Under the pieces are notes generated by a model, which saw nothing but the letters and a program-made list of their open reading frames with translations, did not search any database and was not told the DNA's origin. This document shows positions 1 through 11,426 of a DNA stretch of 64,000 bases, one piece after another. Source of the stretch: Anastrepha obliqua (taxonomy: Eukaryota; Arthropoda; Insecta; Diptera; Tephritidae); contig NC_072897.1 of NCBI RefSeq assembly GCF_027943255.1, positions 41,080,044 to 41,144,043 on the forward strand, written 5' to 3'. The translations under genes and the position numbers were made by a program. Positions within the stretch are counted from its first letter, which is position 1. Every line of letters begins with the position of its first letter.

Positions 1-2
1 AC

Positions 3-128
3 AACAGAGGAAACCATAGAGGAAATAACCACCAAAATGGAGGTTATAACCAAAACAGTAACAATAATGTAAGGGTGACCCAAAACGCTTCGGGAAACTC
101 CCAACAGCCTTTAGATACTCAGCAGTAA
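3..128 (+). CDS. gag: gag C-terminus of 412-like element (partial)
   Basis: A frame beginning at base 3 is open to a TAA at 126-128 and encodes about 41 residues rich in Asn, Gly and Gln, typical of the low-complexity nucleocapsid tail of 412/mdg1 Gag. The start lies upstream of the window. It overlaps the pol frame, which is open from base 20, so pol lies in the -1 frame relative to gag. Structure is read directly; the gag assignment rests on position and composition. Confidence 0.7.
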   Translation, partial: NRGNHRGNNHQNGGYNQNSNNNVRVTQNASGNSQQPLDTQQ

Positions 129-3100
129 ATAATAAAATTCATACCATCAATCTCAGCCAAAACATATACGTAACCTTCACAAATATAAACACAGGAAAAG
201 AACTAGTATTCTTGATAGACACAGGTGCAGATACATCTATTTTAAAAGAAAATTCAGATGTTTTTCAATACATTCAAACTGATCATATAATAAATATACA
301 GGGAATAAGTCAAGAAGTAACCAAATCTAAAGGACTTACTTCCATTGAAATCCAAACCACAAATTACATAATCCCCCACGATTTTCACATTGTAAATTTA
401 CAATTCGCTATTCCATGTGATGGAATACTAGGAATAGATTTCATTAAAAAATACAACTGTCAATTAGATTTCAAGCCGTCTGAAGACTGGCTTATAATCA
501 GACCAACTAACTTAAAATACCCAATTTATGTTCCGATAACATACAGTTCTGGCAACAATTCCATAGTTCTGCCAGCAAGATCACAAGTGGTCCGAAAAAT
601 TACAATAAACTCAGTAGAAGACAGTGTATTTATTCCAAACCAAGAAATTCTGCATGGTATCTACATAGCAAATACCATAGCAACAACCCAAAATGCATTC
701 ATAAGAATGCTTAATACAACAAATGAAGATCAGTTAATCAACATAAATAAATTAGAATATGAACCACTTTCAAGCTACGAAGTAGTTAAAACAATTCCAG
801 AGAATAGAGAGAAATCTGTACTAAAACAGCTATCAAAGAATTTCCCACCACAATTTCATAATCAACTAACAACAATCTGTAAACAATACAGCGATGTATT
901 CGGACTAGAAACCGAACCAATAACCACAAATAATTTTTATAAACAAAAACTGAGATTGAAGGATGATGAAGAAATATACATTAAAAATTATAGAAATCCT
1001 CACAGTCACAAAGACGAAATTCAGAAACAAGTCCAAAAACTAATTGACGACAAAATAGTCGAACCATCTGTATCTGCCTATAATAGCCCTTTGTTATTAG
1101 TACCCAAAAAGTCACTTCCAAATTCGGAAACAAAAAAATGGCGATTAGTAATTGACTATCGTCAAATTAATAAAAAACTGTTGTCTGATAAATATCCGCT
1201 CCCTAGAATTGATGATATTTTGGATCAACTAGGTAGAGCAAAGTACTTCTCATGCCTGGACTTAATGTCAGGTTTTCATCAAATTGAACTTGAAGAAAAA
1301 TCAAGAGATATTACTTCTTTTTCAACAAACAATGGTTCATATCACTTCACGCGATTACCGTTCGGTTTAAAAATAGCGCCAAATTCGTTTCAGAGAATGA
1401 TGACTATAGCTTTCTCTGGACTTGAACCTTCACAAGCATTCCTTTATATGGATGACTTAATAGTCATTGGTTGTTCTGAAAAACAGATGCTCAAAAACTT
1501 AACCGATGTTTTTGACAAATGTAGACAACACAATCTAAAGTTACATCCCGAAAAATGCTCATTTTTCATGCATGAAGTCACTTTCCTAGGACATAAATGC
1601 ACAGACAAAGGAATTTTGCCCGACGACAAAAAATACGACGTCATCCAAAATTATCCAGTCCCACACGATGCGGACAGCGCTAGAAGATTTGTTGCATTTT
1701 GTAACTATTACAGAAGATTCATAAAAAATTTTCCTGATTATTCCCGTCACATAACGAGATTATGTAAAAAGAATGTAAAATTCGAATGGACAGCTAATTG
1801 CCAAAACGCCTTCGAACATCTAAAATCAGCACTAATGAATCCAACACTCCTACAATATCCAGATTTCAGCAAAGAATTCTGTATTATCACAGATGCTAGT
1901 AAACAAGCATGTGGAGCAGTTCTAACTCAGAACAAAAACGGACTCCAACTCCCAGTTGCATACGCATCAAGAGCATTCACAAAAGGTGAAAGCAACAAAA
2001 GCACAACAGAACAGGAATTAGCAGCTATTCATTGGGCAATAATATATTTCAGACCATATATTTATGGTAGACACTTCACTGTCAAAACAGATCACAGAGC
2101 ACTTACTTACCTATTCTCAATGGTAAATCCAAGTTCGAAACTTACTCGAATGAGACTTGAATTAGAGGAATATAATTTCACAGTAGAATATCTAAAGGGC
2201 AAAGATAATTTTGTAGCCGATGCGCTATCAAGAATTACAATAAAGGACTTAAAAAACATACAAATAAGTAATAAAATTCTGAAAGTCACTACCAGAAATC
2301 AAAGTAAACAGTTAAATTCCTGCGCAGGAAAAGAAAAAGAAAAAGAGGATTTGCGAAAGCAAACTCTAAATGCTTCTCAGCCCAACGTATACGAAGTCAT
2401 TGCAAATGACGAGGTACGAAAAGTAGTGACCTTGCGAATAACAGACTCTCTATGCTTACTAAAACATGGAAATAAAGTTATAGCAAGAATTGATGTTAGC
2501 AATATGTACACCAATGAAATTCTTGACTTAGGTCAGTTCTTTCAAAGGCTTGAAACAGAAGCCGGTATACTTAATATTAGCCAACTCAAAGTGGCACCGA
2601 GCGAAAAGATCTTTGAATTAATTTCAATAGATACTTTTAAAAAAATGGGCAATGAAATATTGAAATCATTAAGAGTAGCGCTACTCCAGCCGGTGACCCT
2701 AATACAAAAAGATAAAGAAAAAGAAGCAATACTGTTTACATTCCATGATGATCCAATACAAGGAGGTCATACAGGAATAGCTAGAACAATAGCTAAAATA
2801 AAAAGACACTACTATTGGAAAAATATGACTCGTCATATCAAAGAGTACATACGTAGATGTCCAAAATGCCAAATGTCAAAGACGACATTACACACAAAGA
2901 CCCCAATGACTTTAACTGAAACTCCAATATATGCTTTCGACAGAGTGATAGTAGATACAATTGGTCCACTACCACGCACGGAAAATGGAAATGAATACGC
3001 AGTCACTTTAATATGTGATCTGACAAAGTACTTAGTAGCAATTCCAGTTGCAAACAAAAGTGCAACAACTGTCGCAAAAGCTATATTCGAATCTTTTATT

Positions 3101-3757
3101 CTGAAGTACGGTCCAATGAAGACGTTCATTACGGACATGGGAACAGAATATAAAAATTCAATTATATCTGACTTGTGCAAATACTTAAAGATAGACAACA
3201 TAACGTCTACTGCACACCACCATCAGACCGTTGGAACAGTAGAAAGAAGCCACAGAACATTCAATGAATATATCCGTTCTTACATATCTGTTGACAAAAC
3301 AGATTGGGACGTATGGCTACAATATTTCGTATACTGTTTCAACACGACACCCTCTATGGCACATAATTATTGTCCATATGAGCTAGTTTTCGGCAAACAG
3401 AGTAACTTGCCAAAATATTTTACAAATATAGATAAAATAGAACCTATTTATAATATAGATGATTACTCTAAAGAAGTTAAGTTTAGATTAGAATCAGCCT
3501 ATAAAAGGGCTAGATTACTATTAGAAAAACATAAAAATAGAAATAAAGAATATTACGATAGGAATATTATAGATAGTAACATAAAAATAGATGACCTAGT
3601 TTTATTAAAAAATGAAACAGGTCATAAGCTAGATAAAACATATTTAGGCCCTTATACTGTAGTAAAAATAGAAGATAACGATGATATAATAATTAAAGAC
3701 AGTAAAAATAAGAAACAAAAAGTACATAAAGATAGGTTAAAGATTTTCATTTCTTGA
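20..3757 (+). CDS. pol: Pol polyprotein: protease, RT, RNase H, integrase
   Basis: The frame is open from base 20 to the TGA ending at 3757, without an obvious own ATG at the 5' end, so translation probably comes by -1 frameshift from gag. Counting residues from base 212: aspartic protease DTGA at 3-6; RT palm YMDD at 412-415; RNase H with ITDAS near 555; HHCC zinc-binding integrase domain near 855-890; integrase core with VDTIGP near 915, TDMGTEY near 973 and the catalytic Glu of GTVERSH near 1011; and a GPY/F module (LGPYTVVKI) near the C-terminus. About 1180 residues is normal for a gypsy pol. No internal stop or missing catalytic residue was seen. Confidence 0.93.
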
Positions 3758-3986
3758 TATATTAAATACATGTTACTTCATAATCAGTTGACTACTATTA
3801 TAAAGTAAAGTACGGCCATACCTATAATAAGTAATTAATACCATTTATATATATATCATCAAATCTATTAATTAATTAGTATTAAAATACATAAAATCAA
3901 AAAAATATATTAAATATATATAAATTTTAAACATATATAAGTAATAACACTAAGAAAATAACTTCATGTAATTACGTTATTTTTCT

Positions 3987-3998
3987 AAAGGAGGGAGA
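3987..3998 (+). other. Polypurine tract (plus-strand primer)
   Basis: AAAGGAGGGAGA, all purines, sits immediately 5' of the LTR's TG at 3999. This is the expected place and composition for the second-strand primer of an LTR retrotransposon. Confidence 0.85.
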
Positions 3999-4447
3999 TG
4001 TAGTATGTTCACTTATCGAATGCTCACTGTTCTCAGTTGAATGCATAAATATTATTACAAACACATTGTAGCACTTGACTACAATATTCATATAAACAAT
4101 GTGCAAGCACTTGTGGTAATACGATCCCTTGGACATTGCCCTGCATGGACATTGCCGCGTCGGCATATTTGACATGCGCCGACGGTTCAACAACCAAGTG
4201 AACATATTACCTCCTCCCCGCCGTTGCGACCCGCGTCAGCCCTTAGACGTTCTTATGTAAACAATACATAAAGAATTATACATAAGCTGACCGCGCCTCT
4301 GCCGGCGTCCCTGACAGCGCAGCCACGCTGTCTTTAGCTGTAAGAACCAAATTGTAACAACTGAAGAGGCATTCAATAAAACACACTCGTAGCAACGAGT
4401 CGATTACGATTAAGACAAACAGAATTTCTTTGATTACGATTAATACA
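3999..4447 (+). repeat. 3' LTR of 412-like element
   Basis: It begins TGTAGTATG directly after the polypurine tract and probably ends TTAATACA near 4447, about 449 bp. An AATAAA polyadenylation signal lies at 4375-4380. The 3' boundary is inferred from the terminal CA and from the unrelated tandem repeat that follows. The partner 5' LTR is outside the window. Confidence 0.75.
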
Positions 4448-4450
4448 ATA

Positions 4451-5032
4451 TGCCAAAACGTGGACCCGCCGTGTCTTTGAACCGAATTAAACCAAACTTA
4501 CACACATTGTTAAGTAGGTATTGAAGATGATTTCCGTATAGTTTGAATACCTATTGGTAGATAGGGTCTCGAGATATAGGTCAAAACGTGGACCCGGGTA
4601 ACCTTCGGATGTGTATGAACAATATGGGTATCAAATGGAAGCTGTTGGTGAATGCTTTAGTTCAGAGTATTTCCATCCGCTCCGTGACTAGGGTCTCGAG
4701 ATAGAGACCAAAACGTGGACCCTAGAATGTGTTTGTACAATATGGATATCAAATGAAAGCTGTTGATAAGTGCTTTAATGCGGGGTAATTTTCATACCTG
4801 TTGATGACTAGGGTCTCGAAATATATGCCAAAACGTGGGCCCGCCGTGTCTTTGAACCGAATTAAACCAAACTTACACACATTGTTAAGTAGGTATTGAG
4901 GATGATTTCCGTATAGTTTGAATACCTATTGGTAGATAGGGTCTCGAGATATAGGTCAAAACGTTGACCCGGGTAACCTTCGGACGTGTATGTACAATAT
5001 GGGTATCAAATGAAAGCTGTTGGTTAATGCTT
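4451..5032 (+). repeat. ~127-bp tandem repeat with ~375-bp higher-order period
   Basis: The motif CAAAACGTGGACCC recurs at 4454, 4582, 4709, 4829 and 4957 (spacings 128, 127, 120, 128), each time after GGGTCTCGAGATA-like sequence. The copies at 4454 and 4829, and at 4582 and 4957, are nearly identical, so three diverged monomers form a ~375-bp unit present about 1.5 times. Recurring parts include AATATGGGTATCAAATG and AAGCTGTTGGT. No reading frame is conserved. It looks like satellite or minisatellite DNA or tandem repeats from a TE terminus; I do not recognise the family with certainty. Confidence 0.8.
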
Positions 5033-5035
5033 TAT

Positions 5036-5857
5036 GATATGTTATGATATGTTATGTTATGTTATGTTATGTTATGTTATGTTATCTTATGTTATGTTAT
5101 GTTATGTTATGTTATGTTATGTTATGTTATGTTATGTTATGTTATGTTATGTTATGTTATGTTATGTTACGTTATGTTATGTTATGTTATGTTATGTTAT
5201 GTTATGTTATGTTATGTTATGTTATGTTATGTTGTGTTGTGTTGTGTTGTGTTGTGTTGTGTTGTGTTGTGTTGTGTTGTGTTGTGTTGTGTTGTGTTGT
5301 GTTGTGTTGTGTTGTGTTGTGTTGTGTTGTGTTGTGTTGTGTTGTGTTGTGTTGTGTTGTGTTGTGTTGTGTTGTGTTGTGTTGTGTTGTGTTGTGTTGT
5401 GTTGTGTTGTGTTGTGTTGTGTTGTGTTGTGTTGTGTTGTGTTGTGTTGTGTTGTGTTGTGTTGTGTTGTGTTGTGTTGTGTTGTGTTGTGTTGTGTTGT
5501 CTTGTGTTGTGTTGTGTTGTGTTGTGTTGTGTTGTGTTGTGTTGTCTTGTGTTGTGTTGTGTTGTGTTGTGTTGTGTTGTGTTGTGTTGTGTTGTGTTGT
5601 GTTGTGTTGTGTTGTGTTGTGTTGTGTTGTGTTGTGTTGTGTTGTGTTGTGTTGTGTTGTGTTGTGTTGTGTTGTGTTGTGTTGTGTTGTGTTGTGTTGT
5701 GTTGTGTTGTGTTGTGTTGTGTTGTGTTGTGTTGTGTTGTGTTGTGTTGTGTTGTGTTGTGTTGTGTTGTGTTGTGTTGTGTTGTGTTGTGTTGTGTTGT
5801 GTTGTGTTGTGTTGTGTTGTGTTGTGTTATGTTATGTTATATTATGTTATGTTAATG
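5036..5857 (+). repeat. Pentanucleotide satellite (GTTAT)n(GTTGT)n(GTTAT)n
   Basis: The array has about 190 bp of GTTAT units (to 5230), about 595 bp of GTTGT units (5231-5825, some 119 copies) and a short return to GTTAT. Variant units are rare: G-to-C changes near 5086, 5501 and 5546 and a GTTAC near 5166. Because 5 is coprime to 3 and no unit creates a stop, all three forward frames stay open and yield spurious repetitive proteins of ~270-300 residues. These are not genes. Confidence 0.97.
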
Positions 5858-6449
5858 TTAACTCATTCTCTATATCCATACAAAATATCTATCAAACAAA
5901 TAAAATTAAAATTTTCTTTTGAAAAATGCAACCATTTAATCAGTATTTTCTTATGACGTTATCACGTTAAACTATCGTCAGTAAACCGACTTTACAAACA
6001 ACCTCTTTTTTTTTACCAACAATTTCACTAATTTCGCGAACGGACTTTTTTCTCTGAGGTTTTTATAAAAATTATGTACTTCAATTGTTGTCGATAGTCA
6101 CTGAAATACATACTACTGGAAATAAACACTTTTCGAACATAAAAACAATAAATAAACACTTTCGAACATGGTACCCAGCTGACGAATTCTAACTGTTCCA
6201 TTTTGAGTGTGAGTAGCATACATGACATTAATTGCTTACAAATTTGGTACCTATTTATGGTTTTTGTTTACAGTTTAATCATACCTTCTACTCAAATATA
6301 ATATGAACGAGACGGTATCAATAAAACGGTCCGCGGATGACATATGGCAAAAATAAATTTTTTGTTTTTTGGTAGGACTGTTATAAGCTTACAATATCAA
6401 ATTTCAGCGTGATATGTCACATATGTAGTTTGTTTTCTGTGCTACTGTA
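5858..6449. other. AT-rich spacer, no gene recognised
   Basis: Mostly AT-rich sequence. On the minus strand at about 6040-6090 a short stretch reads KKSVREISEIVG, which resembles part of a Tc1-type helix-turn-helix, but it is too short to name. A near-duplicate of ~25 bp (AATAAACACTTTCGAACAT) occurs twice at about 6120-6170. Confidence 0.4.
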
Positions 6450-7034
6450 AACAAGTCAAGCTCGAGTGTGTTCTTCGAATTTAACGATGGAAATTCAAAG
6501 AATTTGTTTGAAATTTTGTTATTCCAACAAAATTTCGGCTTCAGACGCCTTTAAAATGTTGCAGATAACCTATGGGGGCTCTGCTCTATCGCGTGCACGT
6601 GTTTTCCAGTGGTACAAATCGTTCAAAAAGGGTCGTACATCGTCGTCCAGCAACATCAGTAAACGACGAAAACATCGGAAAAATAAAGAAAATTGTGCTT
6701 GAAAATCGCACAAATCGCAAAATCGGTTAACGCTGAATATTATTTAGACGTTTTAAAGCGTTTGCGCGAGAACATTCGTCTTAAAAGGAAGGAATTGTGG
6801 GACAACAAGTCATGGTTCTTGCATCACGATAATGCACCAGCTCATACATCACGTCTTGTTCGCGATTATTTGAACAAAAATAATGTTAATATCGTTCCGC
6901 AAGCACCGTATTCACCTGATATGGCTCCATGTGACTTTTTCCTGTTTCCCAAGCTCAAGTTGCCGCTCAGTGGAAAACCTTTTGAGACAATTCATAAAAG
7001 AGAATTCGAAGAACACACTAGAGCTTGACTTGTT
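6450..7034 (+). mobile_element. Internally deleted mariner (585 bp) with ~32-bp inverted termini
   Basis: Inverted repeats 6450-6481 and 7002-7034 match almost perfectly, both starting AACAAGTCAAGCTC from the outside. Between them lie a mariner N-terminal helix-turn-helix and a C-terminal catalytic part in different frames. A full element would be about 1.3 kb, so roughly half is missing. I do not see an unambiguous TA duplication at these ends. Confidence 0.8.
6487..7022 (+). pseudogene. mariner transposase, deleted and frameshifted
   Basis: The N-terminal part (MEIQRICLKFCYSNKISASD, then RARVFQWYKSFKKGR) is the mariner HTH region. The second part keeps EYYLDVLKRLREN, HHDNAPAHTS with the second catalytic Asp, and PYSPDMAPCDFFLFPKLK with the third. 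The stretch carrying the first catalytic Asp is gone and the halves are in different frames, so no active transposase is possible. Confidence 0.85.
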
Positions 7035-7062
7035 GAGAGTTTTTGGATTTTGTCTTCTAATA

Positions 7063-7989
7063 AAGGGTGTTTTTTTAGAGGTTAGGTTTTCAAGATGAAA
7101 TAAAACGTATATAATTTAATGTTATGGCTAAGAATTTAGCTTTATTATAAAGATAAGGGTTTGCCATTATGTTTTAAAAATGATTTCGGGCAAGTGGCCG
7201 CCGCGGCTGGCTCGAATAGATTCCAGCCGAGAGGTCCAATTTTCGACCACTTTTTGCAGCAATTGGGGCCGTATGTCAGCAATAACGCGCCAAATATTCT
7301 CTTCAAAGACGTCAATCGTCTCGGGCTTATCTGCGTAGACAAGCGACTTCACATAGCCCCACAAGAAATAGTCCAGCGGTGTTATATCGCACGATCTTGG
7401 AGGCCACGCCACAGGTCCACGGCGCGAGATAATGCGCTCACCAAAAGTTTCCTTCAATAAATCGATTGTTGCGTTGGCTGTATGGCATGTAGCGCCGTCT
7501 TGTTGGAACCAAAGGTCGTCCACATCAACATCGTCCAATTCAGGCACGAAAAAGTCATTAATCATGGCTCTATAGCGCTCTCCATTGACTGTAACATTAT
7601 GGCCGGCTTCATTTTTAAAGAAATATGGACCAATGATTCCCTCTGCCCATAGAGCACACCAAACAGTGACTTTTTGAGGATGTAACGGCGTCTCAGCAAT
7701 GGCTTGTGGATTATGTTCACTCCAAATGCGACAATTTTGCTTATTGACATACCCATTCAACCAAAAGTGAGCTTCATCGCTGAACAAAATTTTCTTCGAT
7801 GCGTCGCGCGAACCGAACCATTATTTTCGTAATAAATTTGCACGATTTGCAAACGTTGTTCAGGTGTAAGTCTATTCATTATGAAATGGCAAACCAAACT
7901 GAGCATACATCAAGTGACAGCTGTCAAAAATACCATCTACGAAAAAAGTAGTGCCAACTTGAAAACCTAACCTCTAAAAAAACACCCTT
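7063..7989 (-). mobile_element. DD41D (rosa-type) mariner, 927 bp, internally deleted
   Basis: It is bounded by 32-bp perfect inverted repeats (outer end AAGGGTGTTTTTTTAGAGG) and TA duplications at 7061-7062 and 7990-7991. It is inserted in an errantivirus-env-like remnant. The words TTGTCTTCTAATA occur just outside both ends (7050-7062, 8002-8014), so the target was a short tandem duplication or was duplicated later. Perfect termini suggest a recent insertion of a non-autonomous copy. Confidence 0.9.
7167..7879 (-). pseudogene. DD41D mariner transposase lacking the middle of its N-terminal domain
   Basis: An ATG at 7879 opens MNRLTPEQRLQIVQIYYENN, a helix-turn-helix start. After about 30 codons it jumps, with a frame change, to KKILFSDEAHFWLNGYVN, and then runs uninterrupted to the stop at 7167. 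The catalytic part has SDEAHF (first Asp), FQQDGATCHTA (second) and PPRSCDITPLDYFLWG (third), with 41 residues between the second and third Asp, the DD41D spacing. Roughly 100 residues of the paired-type DNA-binding region are missing. Confidence 0.85.
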
Positions 7990-7991
7990 TA

Positions 7992-9110
7992 TTTGGCTTA
8001 TTTGTCTTCTAATATTTTTGTAGTCCAATTGCCATAGGGTGCAGACTTACAAATAAAGTTACTTATATAATTTCCACATTTGGATATTCTTTGATATTTG
8101 TTACACTTTGCGGTCTTAGGGTCTAAATTAATTTTACCAAGCTTATATGCTAAAGGATACACATTAAATAGGCTACATTTAGTTTAGAGGATAGGATATT
8201 TGTATATTGTTATAATTGCTTCTTGTAGGTAACAGGTATGAATGTCGGCATATTCAATGTAATATATTAATTATTGGAAGATCTAGTTTTTCGTGGTTTA
8301 TAAAATCGTACACATCTTTCAAATTTAATGTAGCAGAATAAAAATTATTAGTTTTCGTAAAATATATAGTATTTGTTATTGATTGGAGTTCATTATAAAC
8401 TTCTGTTATAACAATGTTTTCGGTTATTGTTTTGAGATCAACTGTTAGTTAATTGAACTGTGAGTTAATTGTTCTTTGCTTGTTATTATTTTCTATTAGC
8501 ATATTAAGTGAAGTTTAGATTTCTACAAGGTCATCGTGATCTGATGTGCCAGTGATGAATTTTACCACGGAGCCAAGAAGGTTTAGTGATCTTTCGGGTC
8601 TTTAAATATTTGGAATGAGTCGATTTTGTTCACTAAAACTTTAGTTTCAGGTTGGTTTTCTAGATAATAGGATGATTTCATTATACTTTCGTATGACGCT
8701 AGTATTTTTGAAAGGTGATATAAGGTGATATGTGATATAAGAAAGCTGTATCCTGATAAATATAAACAATGTCGGTTTCCACTAGAACACATTTCCCATC
8801 AGTTAAATCTATTATATTGTTGCAAAGTGCGAAAGAGACGAGTAATGTAAACTCTCTTCCGTACATGCCTTTACTCTAATATTGTCCTTATGGATAATGA
8901 ATTTTTTATTTGTCGTTACTGTTTCCCCGTTGTCGTATTTGACATTATGTCTCGCGTATTTTTTTTACGTTTTTGTTTCATCTATGCGTCTGTTAATATA
9001 TTGCGTCTCCTTCTTTGTAGTTCAGTTGTTTGCAATTGCAGTTGATGCTTTCCATTTCAATTCAACCGGGCTATTCGGGACATGTTCTTCGATTTCGATG
9101 TAACTCAAAT
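7992..9110 (-). pseudogene. env: Errantivirus-like (gypsy) env remnant
   Basis: Minus-strand fragments in shifting frames read like an insect errantivirus envelope. A Cys-containing extracellular piece lies near 8760-8830. Segments near 8500-8600 resemble the NFLGS...GTSDHDDL region conserved in gypsy-type Env, followed by an Asn/Gln-rich helical stretch near 8400-8480 and a further Cys-rich part near 8050-8150. Stops and frameshifts are numerous, no fusion-competent protein is possible, and no LTRs are visible. The 7063-7989 mariner interrupts its 3' side. Confidence 0.55.
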
Positions 9111-9389
9111 ATGTTACTCTCTGGTCAAAATAATGAGACACGTATTTTTTTGTTCGCCCGAAAATTTTTTTTTCAAGATTTATCCCCAATTTTGTTTTTC
9201 GCCTCAAAATCGATTTTTTTTAATTAAAAAAGAAATTTTTTTGTTTAAATGCTCATAACTTAATCAAAAACGAACCGATTTTAATGATTCTGGGTTGAAA
9301 ATGATCGTAATTACTTGCACGAGCGACTTCATGTAGAAACAATTGCAAAAAATTAGTTGAACATTTTTTATTTTGCAATACCCTAAACA
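9111..9389. other. AT-rich low-complexity spacer
   Basis: Long A and T runs and a stretch CATAACTTAATCAAAAACG of the kind seen inside insect MITEs. No gene or terminus was identified. Confidence 0.35.
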
Positions 9390-10357
9390 CCACAAGAGGC
9401 GTTATTTTTTCATGGGAGTTGAAAGGGATACCAGAAGACATAATCAAAGACGAACTGAAACACCAAAACGTATGTGATGTAAGGAAAATAATGAAAAATA
9501 TCGACCAAAGTTTAGTCGAAACCGGTTTACTAATCATCACGTTCGACTATCCTACACTGCCAGACGACCTACTTATCGGCTACAAAACAGTAAAGCTAAG
9601 ACCATACATCCCAATTCCCCTCCGATGCACCAAATGCTTAAGATACGGTCATTCACAAAAAGTATGCAATAATGCTCAAGTATGCGTAAACTGTGCAAAA
9701 GCCTCCCACACTGACCCTGAACTAAACGAAAAGTGCACCAACCCCACTGTCTGCAGCAGTTGCATTCACCAAGGTATCAACAACACAAACCACAATGCCT
9801 TAGATAAAACATGTTCAATATTCATAAAAGAAAGGGAAATACAAGCCATTATAACACTAGAAAAAATGGATAGACGAAAAGCAATCACTACATACGAAGA
9901 ACGTCACCCATAAAACACATCATACGCAAAAAAGGCAGCAATTATACCAACATTACTTCCAACACAATCCACAACTCACACACCAATAACAACCAGAACA
10001 CCAAAAATTGACAAAACGCAAGCAACCAGCTCCAGCAACACCAACAATAATCCATCACACTCATCAAACTTCCCACATAATTCGCCTCCACCACATACAT
10101 CGGTCTCCACGCAAAGAAAACAAACTGACTACTCAGATGTCTTACTCAACAGCACCACTACGCCGGGAAATACTATAGAAAAAATTTTGAAAGAAAACAA
10201 AATCACAATCTTGCCAAAAAATATCTCCAACAGAACCAAAAACGAGATAAAAAAGATAAATAAGACAACGAAAAGAGCCAAGCGCAGTAAAAACCCAGCT
10301 ACTTTAAATACAAACAACGGCGATTCAGAATCTTCTGAATCAATGGCAACCGACTAA
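9390..10357 (+). pseudogene. I-clade LINE ORF1 (gag-like, CCHC knuckles)
   Basis: The frame reads from about 9390 through an internal TAA at 9911-9913 and continues in the same frame to a TAA at 10355-10357. Zinc-knuckle motifs CTKCLRYGHSQKVC and CVNCAKASHTDPELNEKC are followed by a Cys pair and a KAITTYEERHP segment typical of I-factor ORF1, then a Ser/Thr/Asn/Pro-rich and a Lys-rich tail. The 5' end is missing. The product would bind element RNA. Confidence 0.8.
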
Positions 10358-10513
10358 ACAGCAAATAGAGTATACATACACCAATTATCCATACACGAAC
10401 ACACTTACATAAACACACACAAAAGTACAATAATCTATACGTAGTAATTAATAAATAAGCAAACGCAACCACAAGAAAATACTTATAAAATATTTAATCT
10501 AATTCCATTTCAT

Positions 10514-10826
10514 ATGACGTTTCAAATACTGCGATGGAATATGAACGGTATAAAACCTCAGTACAAAACTCAATCTACCTATAAAACATCCAAAACATAT
10601 TATCCACAATTCGCCTTCCTGGATACTAAACCCTAAAGCAATTAATACTACCCTAAGTAACTTAAACAAAAACAACACGAACCCAATCCAGTATCAAACC
10701 AAGTTTTACGAAATTAAAGACAAATACCACAACTATACCTTCATCTACACAGACGGATCTAAGATCGACAACAATACTACATACAGCATAACCTCACAAA
10801 ACGAAGTTAGGTACATATAAAAACGT
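10514..10826 (+). pseudogene. I-clade LINE ORF2, deleted to endonuclease start plus RNase H fragment
   Basis: An ATG at 10514 starts MTFQILRWNMNGIKPQ, the beginning of an APE-type endonuclease. After about 40 codons the sequence jumps to an RNase H start (YTFIYTDGSKIDNN near 10730). All of the reverse transcriptase is absent. It lies downstream of ORF1 at 9390-10357 in the same orientation, so both belong to one deleted copy. Confidence 0.65.
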
Positions 10827-11193
10827 CAATAAAATGTTCACCGAACTCGCCTCTAAACAAGTCCATTGTTACGCGTGCTGTGTGGCTTGTGGCACCGTCT
10901 TGCTGAAACCACATGTCATGCAAGTCAAGCTCTTTCATTTTGGGCCAAAAAAAGTTGGATATCATTACACGGTAGCGCTCACCACTCACAGTTACGTTAC
11001 AATTCGCAGCATCTTTGAAGAAGTACGGCCCAATGATACCTCCAGCCCATAAACCGCACCAAACTGTGACTTTTTCTGTATACATTGATAGCTCTTGCAA
11101 TTCTTCTGGCTGACCTTCACTCCAAAATCGACAATTCTGGTTATTTACGTACCCATTGATCCAAAAATGAGCTTCGTCGCTGAACACCATTTT
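10827..11193 (-). pseudogene. DD41D mariner transposase fragment
   Basis: Reading minus, MVFSDEAHFWINGYVNNQN to VTMDLFRGEFGEHFI covers the first and second catalytic Asp regions (SDEAHF; FQQDGATSHTA) and stops before the third. No termini are visible. It sits at the junction between a plus-strand and a minus-strand I-clade LINE fragment. The fragment at 33066-33490 is from the same subfamily. Confidence 0.8.
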
Positions 11194-11426
11194 TCGACTT
11201 TAAACTTTCTTAACAGAACACGCATTTTTATAGGGTTTTGTCTTACTTTGTTTTTAGGCACCAGTTATCAAACCATTTCTTAGCTGCGTTTGTGTATCGC
11301 TGCATTCCTCAGTAGCGATAGTTAAGGTTTTGTCTGGTGATATTAGTATTTTATCGTCTGCTAACATAGCAATTGAATAATTGGTTTCGTCAGGAGGTGA
11401 TATGTCTGCGGTGAATTATACATATA

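Larger units (their letters stand above)
1..4447 (+). mobile_element. 412/mdg1-like Ty3/gypsy retrotransposon, 5' part outside window
   Basis: The window opens inside this element. In order it shows the end of gag, a complete pol frame (protease, RT, RNase H, integrase), an AT-rich 3' untranslated stretch, a polypurine tract and a 3' LTR. There is no env between pol and the LTR. The integrase signature around 3215-3260 and the TGTAGT start of the LTR resemble the 412/mdg1 group; that assignment is from memory of the family. pol has no internal stop, so the copy may be fairly young, but the 5' LTR cannot be seen for comparison. Confidence 0.9.

Noticed and set aside
2833..3201. 122-residue minus ORF
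   Set aside because: It is antisense to the integrase of the 412-like pol and has no family resemblance.
5034..5956. Three overlapping ORFs of 273-300 residues encoding MLCYV/VVLCC repeats
   Set aside because: They arise from a 5-bp tandem repeat lacking stops in every forward frame; the protein repeat is a pure consequence of the DNA repeat.
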